NCBI RefSeq assembly: GCF_004349055.1
Contig: NZ_SMKX01000050.1
Location: forward strand, 1 to 51,564
Reading direction: 5' to 3'
Length of the DNA: 51,564 nucleotides
Source: Kribbella antibiotica
Lineage (GTDB): Bacteria > Actinomycetota > Actinomycetes > Propionibacteriales > Kribbellaceae
A program made the translations under genes and the position numbers. Under the pieces are notes generated by a model. The model was not told the origin of the DNA and did not search any database. It saw only the letters and a list, made by a program, of their open reading frames with translations. This document shows positions 27,628-36,657 of the stretch, in pieces. Numbering within the stretch: position 1 is the first letter of the stretch; every line of letters starts with the position of its first letter.

Positions 27628-30600
27628 GTGGCAAGCCGGATCGTGCACCGCCCGGCGCGGCGTACACCTCCACCCGGGGTACAGCAGCAGCGCGTCATCG
27701 AGCCAGCGCCGAGTCTCGGCGGAGGTGGCGGCGGAGGCGGTGGCAACGCGATGCAGATGCTGCTGCCGATGGTCGGCAGCATCGGGTCGGTCGCGATGAT
27801 GACGATGGGCCGCTCAGGTCCGATGGTGATGGTCGGTGTCGGCCTGCTCGGTCTGACGCTGGTCGGGTCGGTCGGCGGCATGCTGACGTCACGCGGCAAG
27901 GGTGGCAAGGACCGCAAGAGTCAGCGAGCTCGCTACCTGGACTACCTGGAGCGGATGCGGGACGACTTCTCCAAGGAGGAGCGCAAGCAGCGGACCCAGT
28001 CTCTTGAGCTGAACCCGCCGCCGGATGCGCTGCTGGACTGCGTAGCGGACGTCACACGCTTGTGGGAGCGACGCCGTACCGACAGTGACTTCCTGCAGCC
28101 GCGCTGCGGTAGCGGCCGGGTCCCTGTCGTGCCGGCATCGCTCGGCCAGGGCGGATCGGCGATGGAGCCGCCGGACCAGTTCATGACGGCTGAGGCGAAC
28201 GCGCTGGTACGGCGTTTCACCGAGATGCCGGACATGCCGCTGACTGTCCCGCTGGACCACGTTGGCAACGTCAGCATCGTCGGTGACCGCGACGGCGTCG
28301 TACGGGTGGCGCGTTCGCTGCTCGTGCAGGCCTCGGTGTTCCATGCGCCGGAAGACGTGATGATGGCCGCCGCCTACCCGCAGCGGGCGCTGCCGGACTG
28401 GCAGTGGCTGACCTGGCTGCCGCATGTGCAGGACGCTGAGCGCAAGCAGGGCCCAGTGCCGTTCCGCCGGATCGCTGAGACGCCGTACGCGCTGTCGCAG
28501 CTGCTGTCCGGTGACCTGGCCGAGCGGGTGCAGTGGGCAACGGAGTCTCGCCGCGGGTCTGTCGGTTTCGACGACCGCCGCAAGCTGACCCGCCGCCTCC
28601 TGGTTCTCCACGACACGTACGGCGACGTGGCGGCCGAGGTGCGGCCGGGAGCCGACGACTCGCTCGTGCCGGGGGAGCTCGGCGTCACTGTGCTGCACCT
28701 GGTCGCGGACCGGCGGCAGGAGCCGAGCTCAGTCACCATGCGCATCTCCGTGTACGGCGATGAGGTCCGGATCGAGGACCTGCGCGGCCCGTACCCGATG
28801 GTGGCCACTGGCCGGGTGGACCGGATGGAGGCCTCGATCGCCGAGAGCATCGCGCGCGAACTGGCGCCGCTGCGGCTGTCGGCCGAGTCTCTAGAAGAGG
28901 GCGGGCCGGCCGGCGACGTCGACTTCATGGGCCTGATCGGGATCTCCGACGTCGCCAAGCTCGACTTCAAGCACCTGTGGCAGCAGCGTCCGGACCGGGC
29001 GTTCCTGCGGGTGCCACTGGGCGTGGACGACTCAGGTGCCGTCGTACAGGTCGACCTGAAGGAGTCTGCGCAGCTCGGAATGGGTCCGCACGGCCTGTGC
29101 GTCGGTGCGACCGGTTCCGGCAAGTCCGAGGTACTGCGGACGATGGTGATGGCTCTGATGGCCACCCACAGTCCTGAGGACCTTTCGTTCGTCCTGGTCG
29201 ACTTCAAGGGTGGCGCGTCGTTCGCACCGTTCGAGCGGGTGCCGCATGTGTCCGGCATCATCACCAACCTGCGCGACGACGCCAGTCTGATCGAGCGGGC
29301 GTACAAGAGCCTTGAGGGTGAGGTGCAGCGTCGTCAGCAGGTGCTGAAGGACGCGGGCAACATCGCCAACATCACCGACTACCGGCTGCACCGGCGGCAG
29401 AAGCCTGAGATGGCGCCGCTGCCGCACCTGTTCATCATCATCGACGAGTTCGGTGAGCTGCTGAACGAGCGGCCGGACTTCATCGACCTGTTCCTCTCGA
29501 TCGGCCGCATCGGCCGTTCCATCGGGGTGCACCTGCTGCTGTCCAGCCAGCGCGTCGAGTCCGGCAAGCTGCGCGGCCTGGAGACCTACCTGTCGTACCG
29601 GCTCGGTCTGCGGACGTTCTCCGAGGAGGAGAGCCGGACGGTGCTGGACACCACCGATGCGTTCCACCTGCCGCCGCTGCCGGGCTTCGGGTTCCTGAAG
29701 GTCGACACCAGCGTCTACCAGCGGTTCCGGGCGGCCTACGTGTCCGGTCCGTACGTTCCGCCGGCGGATGTGGTCGTCGAGGACGAGGGCACGGACGCAC
29801 GGCCCTTCGAGCTGACGCCGTACCAGCAGACCGAGGCCGAGCTGGAGGCTGCGAAGCCCGTCGAGATCAACAACGATGCGACGGAGCGTACGACGGGCCC
29901 GACCGAGCTGACGATCTTCGTGGACCAGGTCCGCAAGGCCGCTGACCAGGTGCTGAAGATCTGGCTGCCGCCGCTGCCCACCGCGTGCACGCTGGATGCC
30001 CTGGGCGGCCGCACCGACTTCGTCGAGGGACGCGGTCTGCAGCTGGCTGTCCAGGTGCCTGCGATGCAGCCGCCGATCGGTGTGGTCGACGACCCGGCCA
30101 ACCAGCGCCAGGAGGTCTTCCGCCTGGACCTGACCCGGGCCGGTGGACACGCTGCGATCGTGGGCGGTCCGTCGTCAGGCAAGACGACCGCACTGCGGAC
30201 GATCGTCACGTCGCTGGCTCACACGCACACTCCGCTCGAGGTGTCGATCTACGCGCTCGACCTCGCCGGTGGTGGCATGCAGGCGCTGTCCGAGCTGCCG
30301 CACGTCGGTGGGGTCGCGCTGCGAACCGACCGCGAGCGGATCCGGCGGACCGTGGAGGAGATCCGCGGGATGATCGACCACCGCGAGCGGGTCTTCCGCA
30401 ACCACGCCATCGACACGATGGAGGGTCTGCGCCAGGAGCATTCGGCCGGCCGGATCCCCGAGCTGCCGTCGGCAGACGTCGTGCTGGTGATCGACAACTA
30501 CGGTGCGATCCGTACGACGTTCGACGAGCTCGACGAGCCACTGTCCGACATCCTGCAGCGGGGCAGCAGCTACGGCGTGCATGTGGTGACGACGATGGGG

Positions 30601-31653
30601 CGCTGGGCCGACGTGCGGATGCAGAACCAGGCCATGTTCGGGACCATGCTGGAGCTGCGGCTCAACGACGCATCGGACTCCAACATCGACCGGCGGCTGC
30701 AGGAGGTCCTGCGCAAGGCCGGTCCGGGCCGCATGCTGATCCCGGGCAGCAAGCTGTACGGGCAGCTCGCGTTGCCGCGCATCGACGGTGTCGCCGCCGA
30801 CGAGAACCTGGCCGGCATCCTCGAGGCGCAGGCCGTGACGGTGCGGTCCACCTGGCAGGGCCCGCGGGCTCCGCAGATCCGGATCCTGCCGCTGCAGCTG
30901 CCGCGCAACCAGGTCGGCGACGACATCCGGCAACCGGCCGTCGTACCGATCGGTGTGGACGAGCGTGGGTTGGCGCCGGTCTACCTGGACCTCGCTGGGC
31001 GCGACACCAACCTGGTCGTGTTCGGTGACAGTGGCTCCGGCAAGACGAACATCGTCCGGCTCATCGTTCAGCAGCTGCTCGCACAGCACACCTCCGATCA
31101 GCTGGTGTTCGCCGTACTGGATCCGCGGCGCGGTCTGCGCGAGTACGTGCCGGCGGACTACACCGGTGGCTACGCGCCGACTGGGCGGGTTGCGGCCGGT
31201 CTCGCGGCTGGTGTGTCACAGGAGCTGGCCAAGCGGATGCCCGACGACACCGGTGCGATTCCGGAGGAGGGCCAGGGCGGCCCGCGCATCGTCGTACTGG
31301 CTGATGACTATGACCTGCTGACCACTGGCGGGCAGTCGCCGATGGACCCGTTCCTGCCGTACATCGCAGCCGGCCGGGACATCAAGCTGCACTTCATCGT
31401 GACCCGGCGCGCGTCGGGTGCATCGCGTCAGGTCTACGAGCCGTTCCTGTCCGCGGTCATGGAGTCCGGAGCAGCCGGTCTGGTGCTGTCCGGCGACCGC
31501 AGCGAGGGACAGCTCTTCCCAGGCGCCTACCCGGGCGACTACCCGCCCGGACGTGGATTGTTCGTACGACGAGGCGACGGACCGCAGCTGGTCCAGACGG
31601 CGGTGGCCGACCCGGTGCAGCCTGCCGCGCAGAGCAGTGGAGGAACGACATGA
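27628..31653 (+). CDS. eccC: Type VII secretion ATPase EccC
   Basis: The motor of ESX secretion, a membrane-bound FtsK/SpoIIIE ATPase. The 1341 residues are one full-length chain. A Gly-rich start and two membrane helices lie at residues about 41-92. Three ATPase modules follow with P-loops GATGSGKSE (493-501), GGPSSGKTT (846-854) and GDSGSGKTN (1133-1141). Walker B acids are DE in IIIDEFGELL for the first module, DN in IDNYGAI for the second and DD in LADDYDLL for the third. The first module, usually the one whose hydrolysis drives transport, is intact. GTG 27628 has GGAGGA upstream. The stop overlaps the next start (ATGA), so eccC heads an operon running to the EspI-like gene. Confidence 0.97.
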   Translation: MASRIVHRPARRTPPPGVQQQRVIEPAPSLGGGGGGGGGNAMQMLLPMVGSIGSVAMMTMGRSGPMVMVGVGLLGLTLVGSVGGMLTSRGKGGKDRKSQRARYLDYLERMRDDFSKEERKQRTQSLELNPPPDALLDCVADVTRLWERRRTDSDFLQPRCGSGRVPVVPASLGQGGSAMEPPDQFMTAEANALVRRFTEMPDMPLTVPLDHVGNVSIVGDRDGVVRVARSLLVQASVFHAPEDVMMAAAYPQRALPDWQWLTWLPHVQDAERKQGPVPFRRIAETPYALSQLLSGDLAERVQWATESRRGSVGFDDRRKLTRRLLVLHDTYGDVAAEVRPGADDSLVPGELGVTVLHLVADRRQEPSSVTMRISVYGDEVRIEDLRGPYPMVATGRVDRMEASIAESIARELAPLRLSAESLEEGGPAGDVDFMGLIGISDVAKLDFKHLWQQRPDRAFLRVPLGVDDSGAVVQVDLKESAQLGMGPHGLCVGATGSGKSEVLRTMVMALMATHSPEDLSFVLVDFKGGASFAPFERVPHVSGIITNLRDDASLIERAYKSLEGEVQRRQQVLKDAGNIANITDYRLHRRQKPEMAPLPHLFIIIDEFGELLNERPDFIDLFLSIGRIGRSIGVHLLLSSQRVESGKLRGLETYLSYRLGLRTFSEEESRTVLDTTDAFHLPPLPGFGFLKVDTSVYQRFRAAYVSGPYVPPADVVVEDEGTDARPFELTPYQQTEAELEAAKPVEINNDATERTTGPTELTIFVDQVRKAADQVLKIWLPPLPTACTLDALGGRTDFVEGRGLQLAVQVPAMQPPIGVVDDPANQRQEVFRLDLTRAGGHAAIVGGPSSGKTTALRTIVTSLAHTHTPLEVSIYALDLAGGGMQALSELPHVGGVALRTDRERIRRTVEEIRGMIDHRERVFRNHAIDTMEGLRQEHSAGRIPELPSADVVLVIDNYGAIRTTFDELDEPLSDILQRGSSYGVHVVTTMGRWADVRMQNQAMFGTMLELRLNDASDSNIDRRLQEVLRKAGPGRMLIPGSKLYGQLALPRIDGVAADENLAGILEAQAVTVRSTWQGPRAPQIRILPLQLPRNQVGDDIRQPAVVPIGVDERGLAPVYLDLAGRDTNLVVFGDSGSGKTNIVRLIVQQLLAQHTSDQLVFAVLDPRRGLREYVPADYTGGYAPTGRVAAGLAAGVSQELAKRMPDDTGAIPEEGQGGPRIVVLADDYDLLTTGGQSPMDPFLPYIAAGRDIKLHFIVTRRASGASRQVYEPFLSAVMESGAAGLVLSGDRSEGQLFPGAYPGDYPPGRGLFVRRGDGPQLVQTAVADPVQPAAQSSGGTT

Positions 31654-32039
31654 CCTACGACCTGGTGGCGCTCGTCGACGGGCGCCCCTCGAGTGAGGAC
31701 GTCCTGGCCGGACTGTCCGCCGCGGGCAACGACCTCGGCGTCCGCGCGGTCAGCGGCGGCGCCGTCGTCCAGCTGTGCAACGCGGACGACCTGCCGCTGG
31801 TGTCGATCGAGCTGCCCCTGCTGATCCAGGTGCCCGGCGAGGTCGAGCGCATGCTCGGTACGACGGTCGGTGTCGTCGACACCCCGGCCTGGTGGGTGGA
31901 GATCCGCGCGACTTCGCAGGACGGCGCGCGCGAGCTCGCCGAGCAGTACGCGAACACCCTGATCAAGCGGCTGGGTGGCAAGGTCTGGACGTCCGACGGC
32001 ATCCGTACACCTGAGAACGCGAACGAGGAGACGGTCTGA
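31650..32039 (+). CDS. DUF6177-like protein, N-terminal half
   Basis: A 129-residue protein overlapping eccC by four bases. From memory it corresponds to the N-terminal third of DUF6177 proteins of Streptomyces ESX loci, which begin with a similar MTxDxxAL motif, a GGPDLGV-like segment, a VQLC strand, VPGE and WW. The next gene holds the remainder. In this genome the family seems to be carried as two adjacent coupled genes rather than one chain. Function is unknown; the constant location between eccC and eccD suggests a conserved cytosolic accessory of type VII secretion. Confidence 0.65.
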   Translation: MTYDLVALVDGRPSSEDVLAGLSAAGNDLGVRAVSGGAVVQLCNADDLPLVSIELPLLIQVPGEVERMLGTTVGVVDTPAWWVEIRATSQDGARELAEQYANTLIKRLGGKVWTSDGIRTPENANEETV

Positions 32040-32040
32040 G

Positions 32041-33090
32041 ATGCCGAACGATCTGACTTTCAGCCCGGGTGTCGACCTGGTCACCGAGAAGGTGGCCGTG
32101 GTCATGCAGGACCGCCCGGTGATCGGGATGTCGGCCTGGCTGAGCGACGCGCTGACCTCGGCGAAGATGGCCGGCCGCGACCTGCAACTGGTCACCCCGA
32201 AGACCTCCGCGCTGACCTTCGCGGTCCGGTCGAGCATCTTCAAGGGTGCCTACTCCAAGTGGGTCGTCACCGATGACGACGGCGAGTACTTCGACGGCCT
32301 GAACGGCGTCCGGCTGAAGTGGAACGGCGAGATGTTCCTCGCCCGCGCGGCCCGGCAGAACGGTGAGGGCACCTCGGACCTGCACCCGGACTACGCGATC
32401 CAGGAAGCACCCTTCGGCCAGCTCCAGTTCACGGTGCGGGTCCGGCACCAGGCCGTCGAGAGCCTGATGATCGGCAAGATGGCCGAGCGGCTGTTCACCT
32501 CCGCGACCGGGAGCGGCCCGGCCGGCTGGTCGACCTCCGAGCCGGTCACGCAGCCGTGGAGCCCCGAGGCGCTGACCGAGTACTGCCGCGACCGCGCGCC
32601 GCAGCCGACCTGGCTGACCCTGGCCGGGCAGCCGGGCAAGGAGTTCAAGCCGTCGGTCGGAACGCTGGACATCCGCCGGACCATGTCCGGTGTCGACGAG
32701 ACCGTGACGCTCGCGGTGACCCAGCCGGGCATGGACTTCCCGGACGTGAACCAGGTCGGGGAGTGGGTCGACGACATCGCCGACAACTACGAGCTGATCT
32801 CCGCGATGGTGATGGGCTCGTACGGCGAGGCCGACGGCACCTACAAGCCGCGGTTCGTCGGGATGGCCTGCCCGATCGGTGTCGGCGCCGGCAACGAGGC
32901 AGTCCGGTCGTCCAGCGTCGCCGAGATGGTGAAGGTGCCGGGCATCAGCCGGGCGATCGCGATCGGCCCGTCCCACGCGCCCGCGATCTGGTACCCGATC
33001 GGCAACGGCCGCGACCCGAAGGACTGGGAGATCTACGCGGCGCTGATGAAGAAGCTGATCCCGGCGGAAGCTTTGGCAGGCAAGCGGTGA
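32041..33090 (+). CDS. DUF6177-like protein, C-terminal half
   Basis: A 349-residue cytosolic protein starting at ATG 32041, two bases after the previous stop. The start MPNDLTFSPGVDLVTEKVAV, a DRPVIGMSAWLSDAL segment and LQLVTPK resemble the main domain of DUF6177. Later, PAGWSTSEPVTQPWSPEALTE is also a recalled family feature. The end carries a separate lobe (GMACPIGVGAGNEAVR and SHAPAIWYPIGNGRDPKDW) that is longer than I remember from the fused proteins. Coupled to eccD downstream by a 28-base gap. Confidence 0.68.
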   Translation: MPNDLTFSPGVDLVTEKVAVVMQDRPVIGMSAWLSDALTSAKMAGRDLQLVTPKTSALTFAVRSSIFKGAYSKWVVTDDDGEYFDGLNGVRLKWNGEMFLARAARQNGEGTSDLHPDYAIQEAPFGQLQFTVRVRHQAVESLMIGKMAERLFTSATGSGPAGWSTSEPVTQPWSPEALTEYCRDRAPQPTWLTLAGQPGKEFKPSVGTLDIRRTMSGVDETVTLAVTQPGMDFPDVNQVGEWVDDIADNYELISAMVMGSYGEADGTYKPRFVGMACPIGVGAGNEAVRSSSVAEMVKVPGISRAIAIGPSHAPAIWYPIGNGRDPKDWEIYAALMKKLIPAEALAGKR

Positions 33091-33118
33091 CGCACGACCA
33101 GACTAGGAGCACTGTCAG

Positions 33119-34441
33119 ATGAGTACGTACAGCCGGGTGACGGTGATCGGTCAGCGCCGTCGGCTGGATGCAGTACTGCCGGCCGACGAGCCTCTGGGCG
33201 TCCTGCTGCCAGACCTGCTCCGGATGCTCGACGAGCCGCTGCAGTCGTCTCCGCAGCGGCGCTTCCTGACCACGGCGACCGGCGTACTGGTGCCGCCGGA
33301 GGGGACGCTGGCGTCGGCGCAGATCATCGACGGCGCGGTGCTACGGCTGGCCGCCGAGGGTGAGCTGCCGCCGCCTCCGACTGTCTATGACGTGACCGAG
33401 GAAGCCGTCGAAGACCTCAAACGCCGCGGTACGACGTTCAAGCCCGCGCACCGGCGAGTTCTGGCCGCGACCGGGCTGGTGTTCTCGATCATCGCCGGTG
33501 CGATCTCACTGCTGGTCGCAGCGCCGAACGCGATCGCCGCAGCGGCGCTGCTGGTGCTGGCCGCGATCGCTGCGTTCGTCGGGATCGCTCTCGGGCGCTC
33601 CGGCAACAAGGTGGTCGCCGTCCCGCTGGTCATCGTTGCGAGCGTGTTGCTGGCGCTGTCGGTCGGCTTCTGGGTGCTGGACGCTGGCGCATCACTCGGA
33701 TTGACCATCGCCGTCGGCGCGCTGTGTCTGGCCGTCGGTCCGCTGTTCTTCTCGGCCGCGGGGCTGGCCGGTGGTGGTCTGGTCGCCGGTATGACGTCCG
33801 TGCTGTTCGTTGTGGTGTGGATGCTCGGTGTTGGCACCGGACTGGCCGCGGACCGCGTTGGTGCGCTGGCCGGGATCCTCGCCGTAGTGCTGCTGGGTCT
33901 GCTGCCGCGGATGGCGCTCGCGCTGTCCGGACTGTCGGGGCTGGACGACAAGCGCGCCTCTGGTCAGGAGATCATGCGCGGCGACGTGCAGAGCGCGTTG
34001 AATGCAGCTCACCTCGGGCTGGCGCTGGCGACGGTTCCGATCGCTGTGTCCTCGGGTGTGGCCGGCATCTTCCTGCTGAAGGCAGGCGGCCCGTGGGCGG
34101 TCGCGCTGGCGCTGGTGCTCGCGTTCCTGCTGGCGTCGCGGTCGCGGCTGTACCCGCTGGTGCAAGAGGTCGCGGTGCTGTTCGCTGCGGCGTTCACGAT
34201 CGTGTCGGGCTGCGTGCTGATCGCTGCGTTCAACGGTCAAGGCGGTGCGTTCATCGCGCTGGGCCTGCTGGTTCTGGTGGCGATGTTCTGCGCCTTCGGT
34301 CTCGGTTTCGCACCAGCGGAGCATGTCCGTGCGCGGCTCACACAGCTGCTCGACTATCTTGAGGTTGGCGCGATCATCGTGACGGTCCCGCTGGCGCTGG
34401 GAGTTTTCGGCGTCTACACCAACCTGCTGCACGCATTCTGA
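33119..34441 (+). CDS. eccD: Type VII secretion membrane channel protein EccD
   Basis: The membrane pore subunit of ESX systems. The 440-residue product starts with a ubiquitin-like cytosolic domain (residues about 1-85, VTVIGQRRRLDAVLPADEP). It continues with about eleven closely packed membrane helices from residue 108 to the C-terminus, the standard EccD topology. ATG 33119 has no strong ribosome site but matches the start of the ubiquitin-like fold. It sits between the DUF6177 pair and the EspI-like gene. Confidence 0.95.
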   Translation: MSTYSRVTVIGQRRRLDAVLPADEPLGVLLPDLLRMLDEPLQSSPQRRFLTTATGVLVPPEGTLASAQIIDGAVLRLAAEGELPPPPTVYDVTEEAVEDLKRRGTTFKPAHRRVLAATGLVFSIIAGAISLLVAAPNAIAAAALLVLAAIAAFVGIALGRSGNKVVAVPLVIVASVLLALSVGFWVLDAGASLGLTIAVGALCLAVGPLFFSAAGLAGGGLVAGMTSVLFVVVWMLGVGTGLAADRVGALAGILAVVLLGLLPRMALALSGLSGLDDKRASGQEIMRGDVQSALNAAHLGLALATVPIAVSSGVAGIFLLKAGGPWAVALALVLAFLLASRSRLYPLVQEVAVLFAAAFTIVSGCVLIAAFNGQGGAFIALGLLVLVAMFCAFGLGFAPAEHVRARLTQLLDYLEVGAIIVTVPLALGVFGVYTNLLHAF

Positions 34442-34453
34442 CGACCGGATGGA

Positions 34454-35902
34454 ATGACTGAATCTGACTGGCAGGGTGACATGCTGCGCCGGATGGCGGA
34501 GCAGTCACCGGCCGAAGAGCCGTCCCGCACCGGCCCTCCGCCCCCGGCTGACCAGCCGGTAGTAGAGGCGCCGTCCGCTCCGCCTGCGCCGGTGCCTCCA
34601 TCTGAGCCAGTGCCGGCGCCGGGGGAGCAGCCTCCGTGGCCCTGGCCGCATGGCGATCAGCCGCCGCCTCCTGCTCAGCCGCAGCAGCATCAGTACCCGC
34701 CGGCACAGCAGCAGCCTTATCCGCCGCAGCAGTACCAACAGCCGTACCCGCCGGAGCAATATCCGCAGCAGGGGTATCCGCCGTACCAGCAGCCGCCGCA
34801 GTACGGGCAGGTGCCGCCGGTCGAGCCGCCGCCTTACGCGGTGCCGCAGTACCCGGCCCAGCAGTATCCGCCGCCGCAGTACCAGCAGCCGCCGTACCCA
34901 CCGCAGCAATACCCGGAGCAGCAGCAATACCCGGAGCAGCAGTACCAGCAGCCCTACGCGGATCCGCAGTACCAGCAGCAGCCCCCGCCGTACCACCAGC
35001 AGCCCCCGGGACAGGCGCCGTACCAGCAGGCTCCGCCCCCCGTGCCGCAGACCGGCTGGGGACCGCCGCCGACCCCACAGTCCGACCAGCTCGGTACGCC
35101 GTTGGCTCCCGACGGCGACTCGGTGTTCCGGCGCTTCCGGCGGTTCGCCTCCGAAGCGGCGTACCTGGTCGGTGCCTCCGGGCGGATGCAGCGCGACGTG
35201 GACAACATCGCGACCATCCGCCGCCCGATCGCGATCATGCGCCGCGTCGGCGTCCTCAGCCCGGTCACCAACGGCGGTACGTCGACCGTCAGCGCCCTGC
35301 TCGCGATGATGCTGGCCAGCCAGCGCTCTGACCGAGTGGTCGCCATTGACGCGGACCCGGGCGGCGCTGAGCTGTCCCGCCGTCTCGAGTTCTCCGTCGG
35401 CGCCGGCCCGATCGAGCGCGTCAGCCTGGTCCGCAGCGAAGGCACAGCTGCCGCCGTACGACGCTCACTGGCCGAGGCGCAAGGCCAAGGCGCCCGTGAT
35501 GTCGGTGTCGCTGTTGTCGACTGCCCAGGCAGCATGTACGACGAGGTCAGCATGGAGATGGCGTCATCGGCGCACTGCATCGTGCTGGTTGTCCCGTCCG
35601 TGCAGCACGTGGCGAACTACTGCCTGCAGCAGCTCGACCAGCTCACCCCGGACGGTCAGAACGTGCTGCTCACCCGTGGTGTCGTCATCATCACCATGGT
35701 GCAGCGCGCCGAGCCCAGCACCGTCGACTGGCTGATCGAGGCGTTCCGCCAGCGCGGTCTGGAGCCCCTGGTGCTGCCGCACGACGCTCACATCGCCCAG
35801 GCGTGGCCACTGCAGTCCGAGCAGGTGCAGGACGAGACCCGCCGGGCCGTCCTGGATCTGTCGGCGCGAGTGGTCCAAACACTCACCGGTGCGGCCGGCT
35901 GA
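34454..35902 (+). CDS. EspI-like MinD/ParA-type protein with Pro/Gln-rich N-terminus and degenerate P-loop
   Basis: A 482-residue protein. Residues 1-215 are Pro/Gln/Tyr-rich with QQYPP repeats. Residues about 250-482 follow the MinD/ParA fold (VGVLSPVTNGG, VVAIDADPGG, VVDCPGS, VVPSVQH). EspI of mycobacterial ESX-1 has this arrangement and regulates secretion in response to ATP level. The deviant Walker A normally reads KGGxGKT; here the segment is TNGGTSTV (residues 272-279), lacking both lysines and one or two residues. The Walker A-prime Asp in IDADPGG remains. It probably binds partners without hydrolysing ATP; that is inference. Confidence 0.8.
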   Translation: MTESDWQGDMLRRMAEQSPAEEPSRTGPPPPADQPVVEAPSAPPAPVPPSEPVPAPGEQPPWPWPHGDQPPPPAQPQQHQYPPAQQQPYPPQQYQQPYPPEQYPQQGYPPYQQPPQYGQVPPVEPPPYAVPQYPAQQYPPPQYQQPPYPPQQYPEQQQYPEQQYQQPYADPQYQQQPPPYHQQPPGQAPYQQAPPPVPQTGWGPPPTPQSDQLGTPLAPDGDSVFRRFRRFASEAAYLVGASGRMQRDVDNIATIRRPIAIMRRVGVLSPVTNGGTSTVSALLAMMLASQRSDRVVAIDADPGGAELSRRLEFSVGAGPIERVSLVRSEGTAAAVRRSLAEAQGQGARDVGVAVVDCPGSMYDEVSMEMASSAHCIVLVVPSVQHVANYCLQQLDQLTPDGQNVLLTRGVVIITMVQRAEPSTVDWLIEAFRQRGLEPLVLPHDAHIAQAWPLQSEQVQDETRRAVLDLSARVVQTLTGAAG

Positions 35903-35957
35903 GCTGATACCTTCCCCGCCCCACCACCCCGGTCTGGGGACCAAAAGTCTCAAACTG

Positions 35958-35985
35958 CGGTTCAATCGAGCAGTGGATTGAACCG
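35958..35985. promoter_or_regulatory. Perfect 10-pair inverted repeat after the ESX operon
   Basis: CGGTTCAATC (35958-35967) pairs with GATTGAACCG (35976-35985) around an eight-base loop. There is no T-run, and the arms are AT-richer than the surroundings. It could be the operon terminator or a dimeric regulator's operator for the downstream Rieske gene. Confidence 0.55.
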
Positions 35986-36003
35986 TTCCGGCCGCCCGCC
36001 CGT

Positions 36004-36026
36004 TTGTCAGAGCATTCAACTATTTT
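36004..36026 (+). promoter_or_regulatory. Candidate promoter of the Rieske gene, near-match to the damage motif
   Basis: TTGTCAGAG (36004-36012), eight bases, TATTTT (36021-36026). It matches TTGTCRGTG at eight of nine positions, with the right spacer and -10 pattern. The mismatch is the T of GTG. It may be an ordinary promoter with a chance resemblance. Confidence 0.4.
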
Positions 36027-36056
36027 CTGCCGGCAAGCTCCTGGAGGTCCAGATTC

Positions 36057-36605
36057 ATGAGCGATGACACGATGGCACCACCCACCTCACAACCAGACAC
36101 CGAAGCGGGTGGCCTGCGCGACCGGAGGTCGGTGCTCCGCTGCGCGGCGATCGCTGCGCTAGTGGGTGCCAGCGCCCCCGTCCTCGCCGCCTGTGGTAGC
36201 GGCGACACCCCGGGTGCAGCCCCGAGCACCGGCGGTAGCTCGGGGCCGACGACCGCGCCGACCACTGCACCGAGCAGCGCGCCTACGACGGGCGGCAGCG
36301 CCAGCGCACCGACCGGCAAGGTGCTGGGCGCGGTGTCCGACATCCCGGTCGGTGGCGGCAAGGTGTTCGCCGACGCCAAGGTTGTGGTGACGCAGCCGAC
36401 CGCAGGCGAGTTCAAGGGCTTCTCCGCGATCTGCACGCATCAGCTGAACCCGGTCGGCTCGGTGGAGGGCGGTCAGATCATCTGTCCGTTCCACCAGAGC
36501 CACTTCAGCATCACCGACGGCGCACCGATCAGCGGACCGGCGCAGACACCGCTGCCCGCAGTCAAGGTCGCCGTCAGCGGTACGAACGTCGTACAGACTG
36601 CCTGA
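36057..36605 (+). CDS. Rieske [2Fe-2S] lipoprotein, Tat-exported
   Basis: A 182-residue protein with a Tat-type signal (RRSVLR, residues about 23-28) followed by a hydrophobic stretch and a lipobox LAAC, so it is anchored to the outer face of the membrane after folding. A Thr/Ser/Pro linker precedes the Rieske domain. The [2Fe-2S] ligands are CTH and CPFH (CxH...CxxH). The domain is short and lacks the disulfide-type loop cysteines of cytochrome bc1 Rieske proteins. Such proteins are found beside uvrA/uvrC in other actinobacteria (recalled, not checked). It is an electron carrier of unknown partner. The ribosome site is GGAGG about ten bases before ATG 36057. Confidence 0.9.
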   Translation: MSDDTMAPPTSQPDTEAGGLRDRRSVLRCAAIAALVGASAPVLAACGSGDTPGAAPSTGGSSGPTTAPTTAPSSAPTTGGSASAPTGKVLGAVSDIPVGGGKVFADAKVVVTQPTAGEFKGFSAICTHQLNPVGSVEGGQIICPFHQSHFSITDGAPISGPAQTPLPAVKVAVSGTNVVQTA

Positions 36606-36614
36606 CATAGCGAA

Positions 36615-36645
36615 GGGCCCGGCCAGTTCAGTCTCGGCCGGGCCC
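36615..36645. terminator. Bidirectional terminator
   Basis: GGGCCCGGCC (36615-36624) pairs perfectly with GGCCGGGCCC (36636-36645) around an 11-base loop. It lies between the convergent Rieske and protease genes and serves both. Confidence 0.85.
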
Positions 36646-36657
36646 CTCAAGGCAGTG

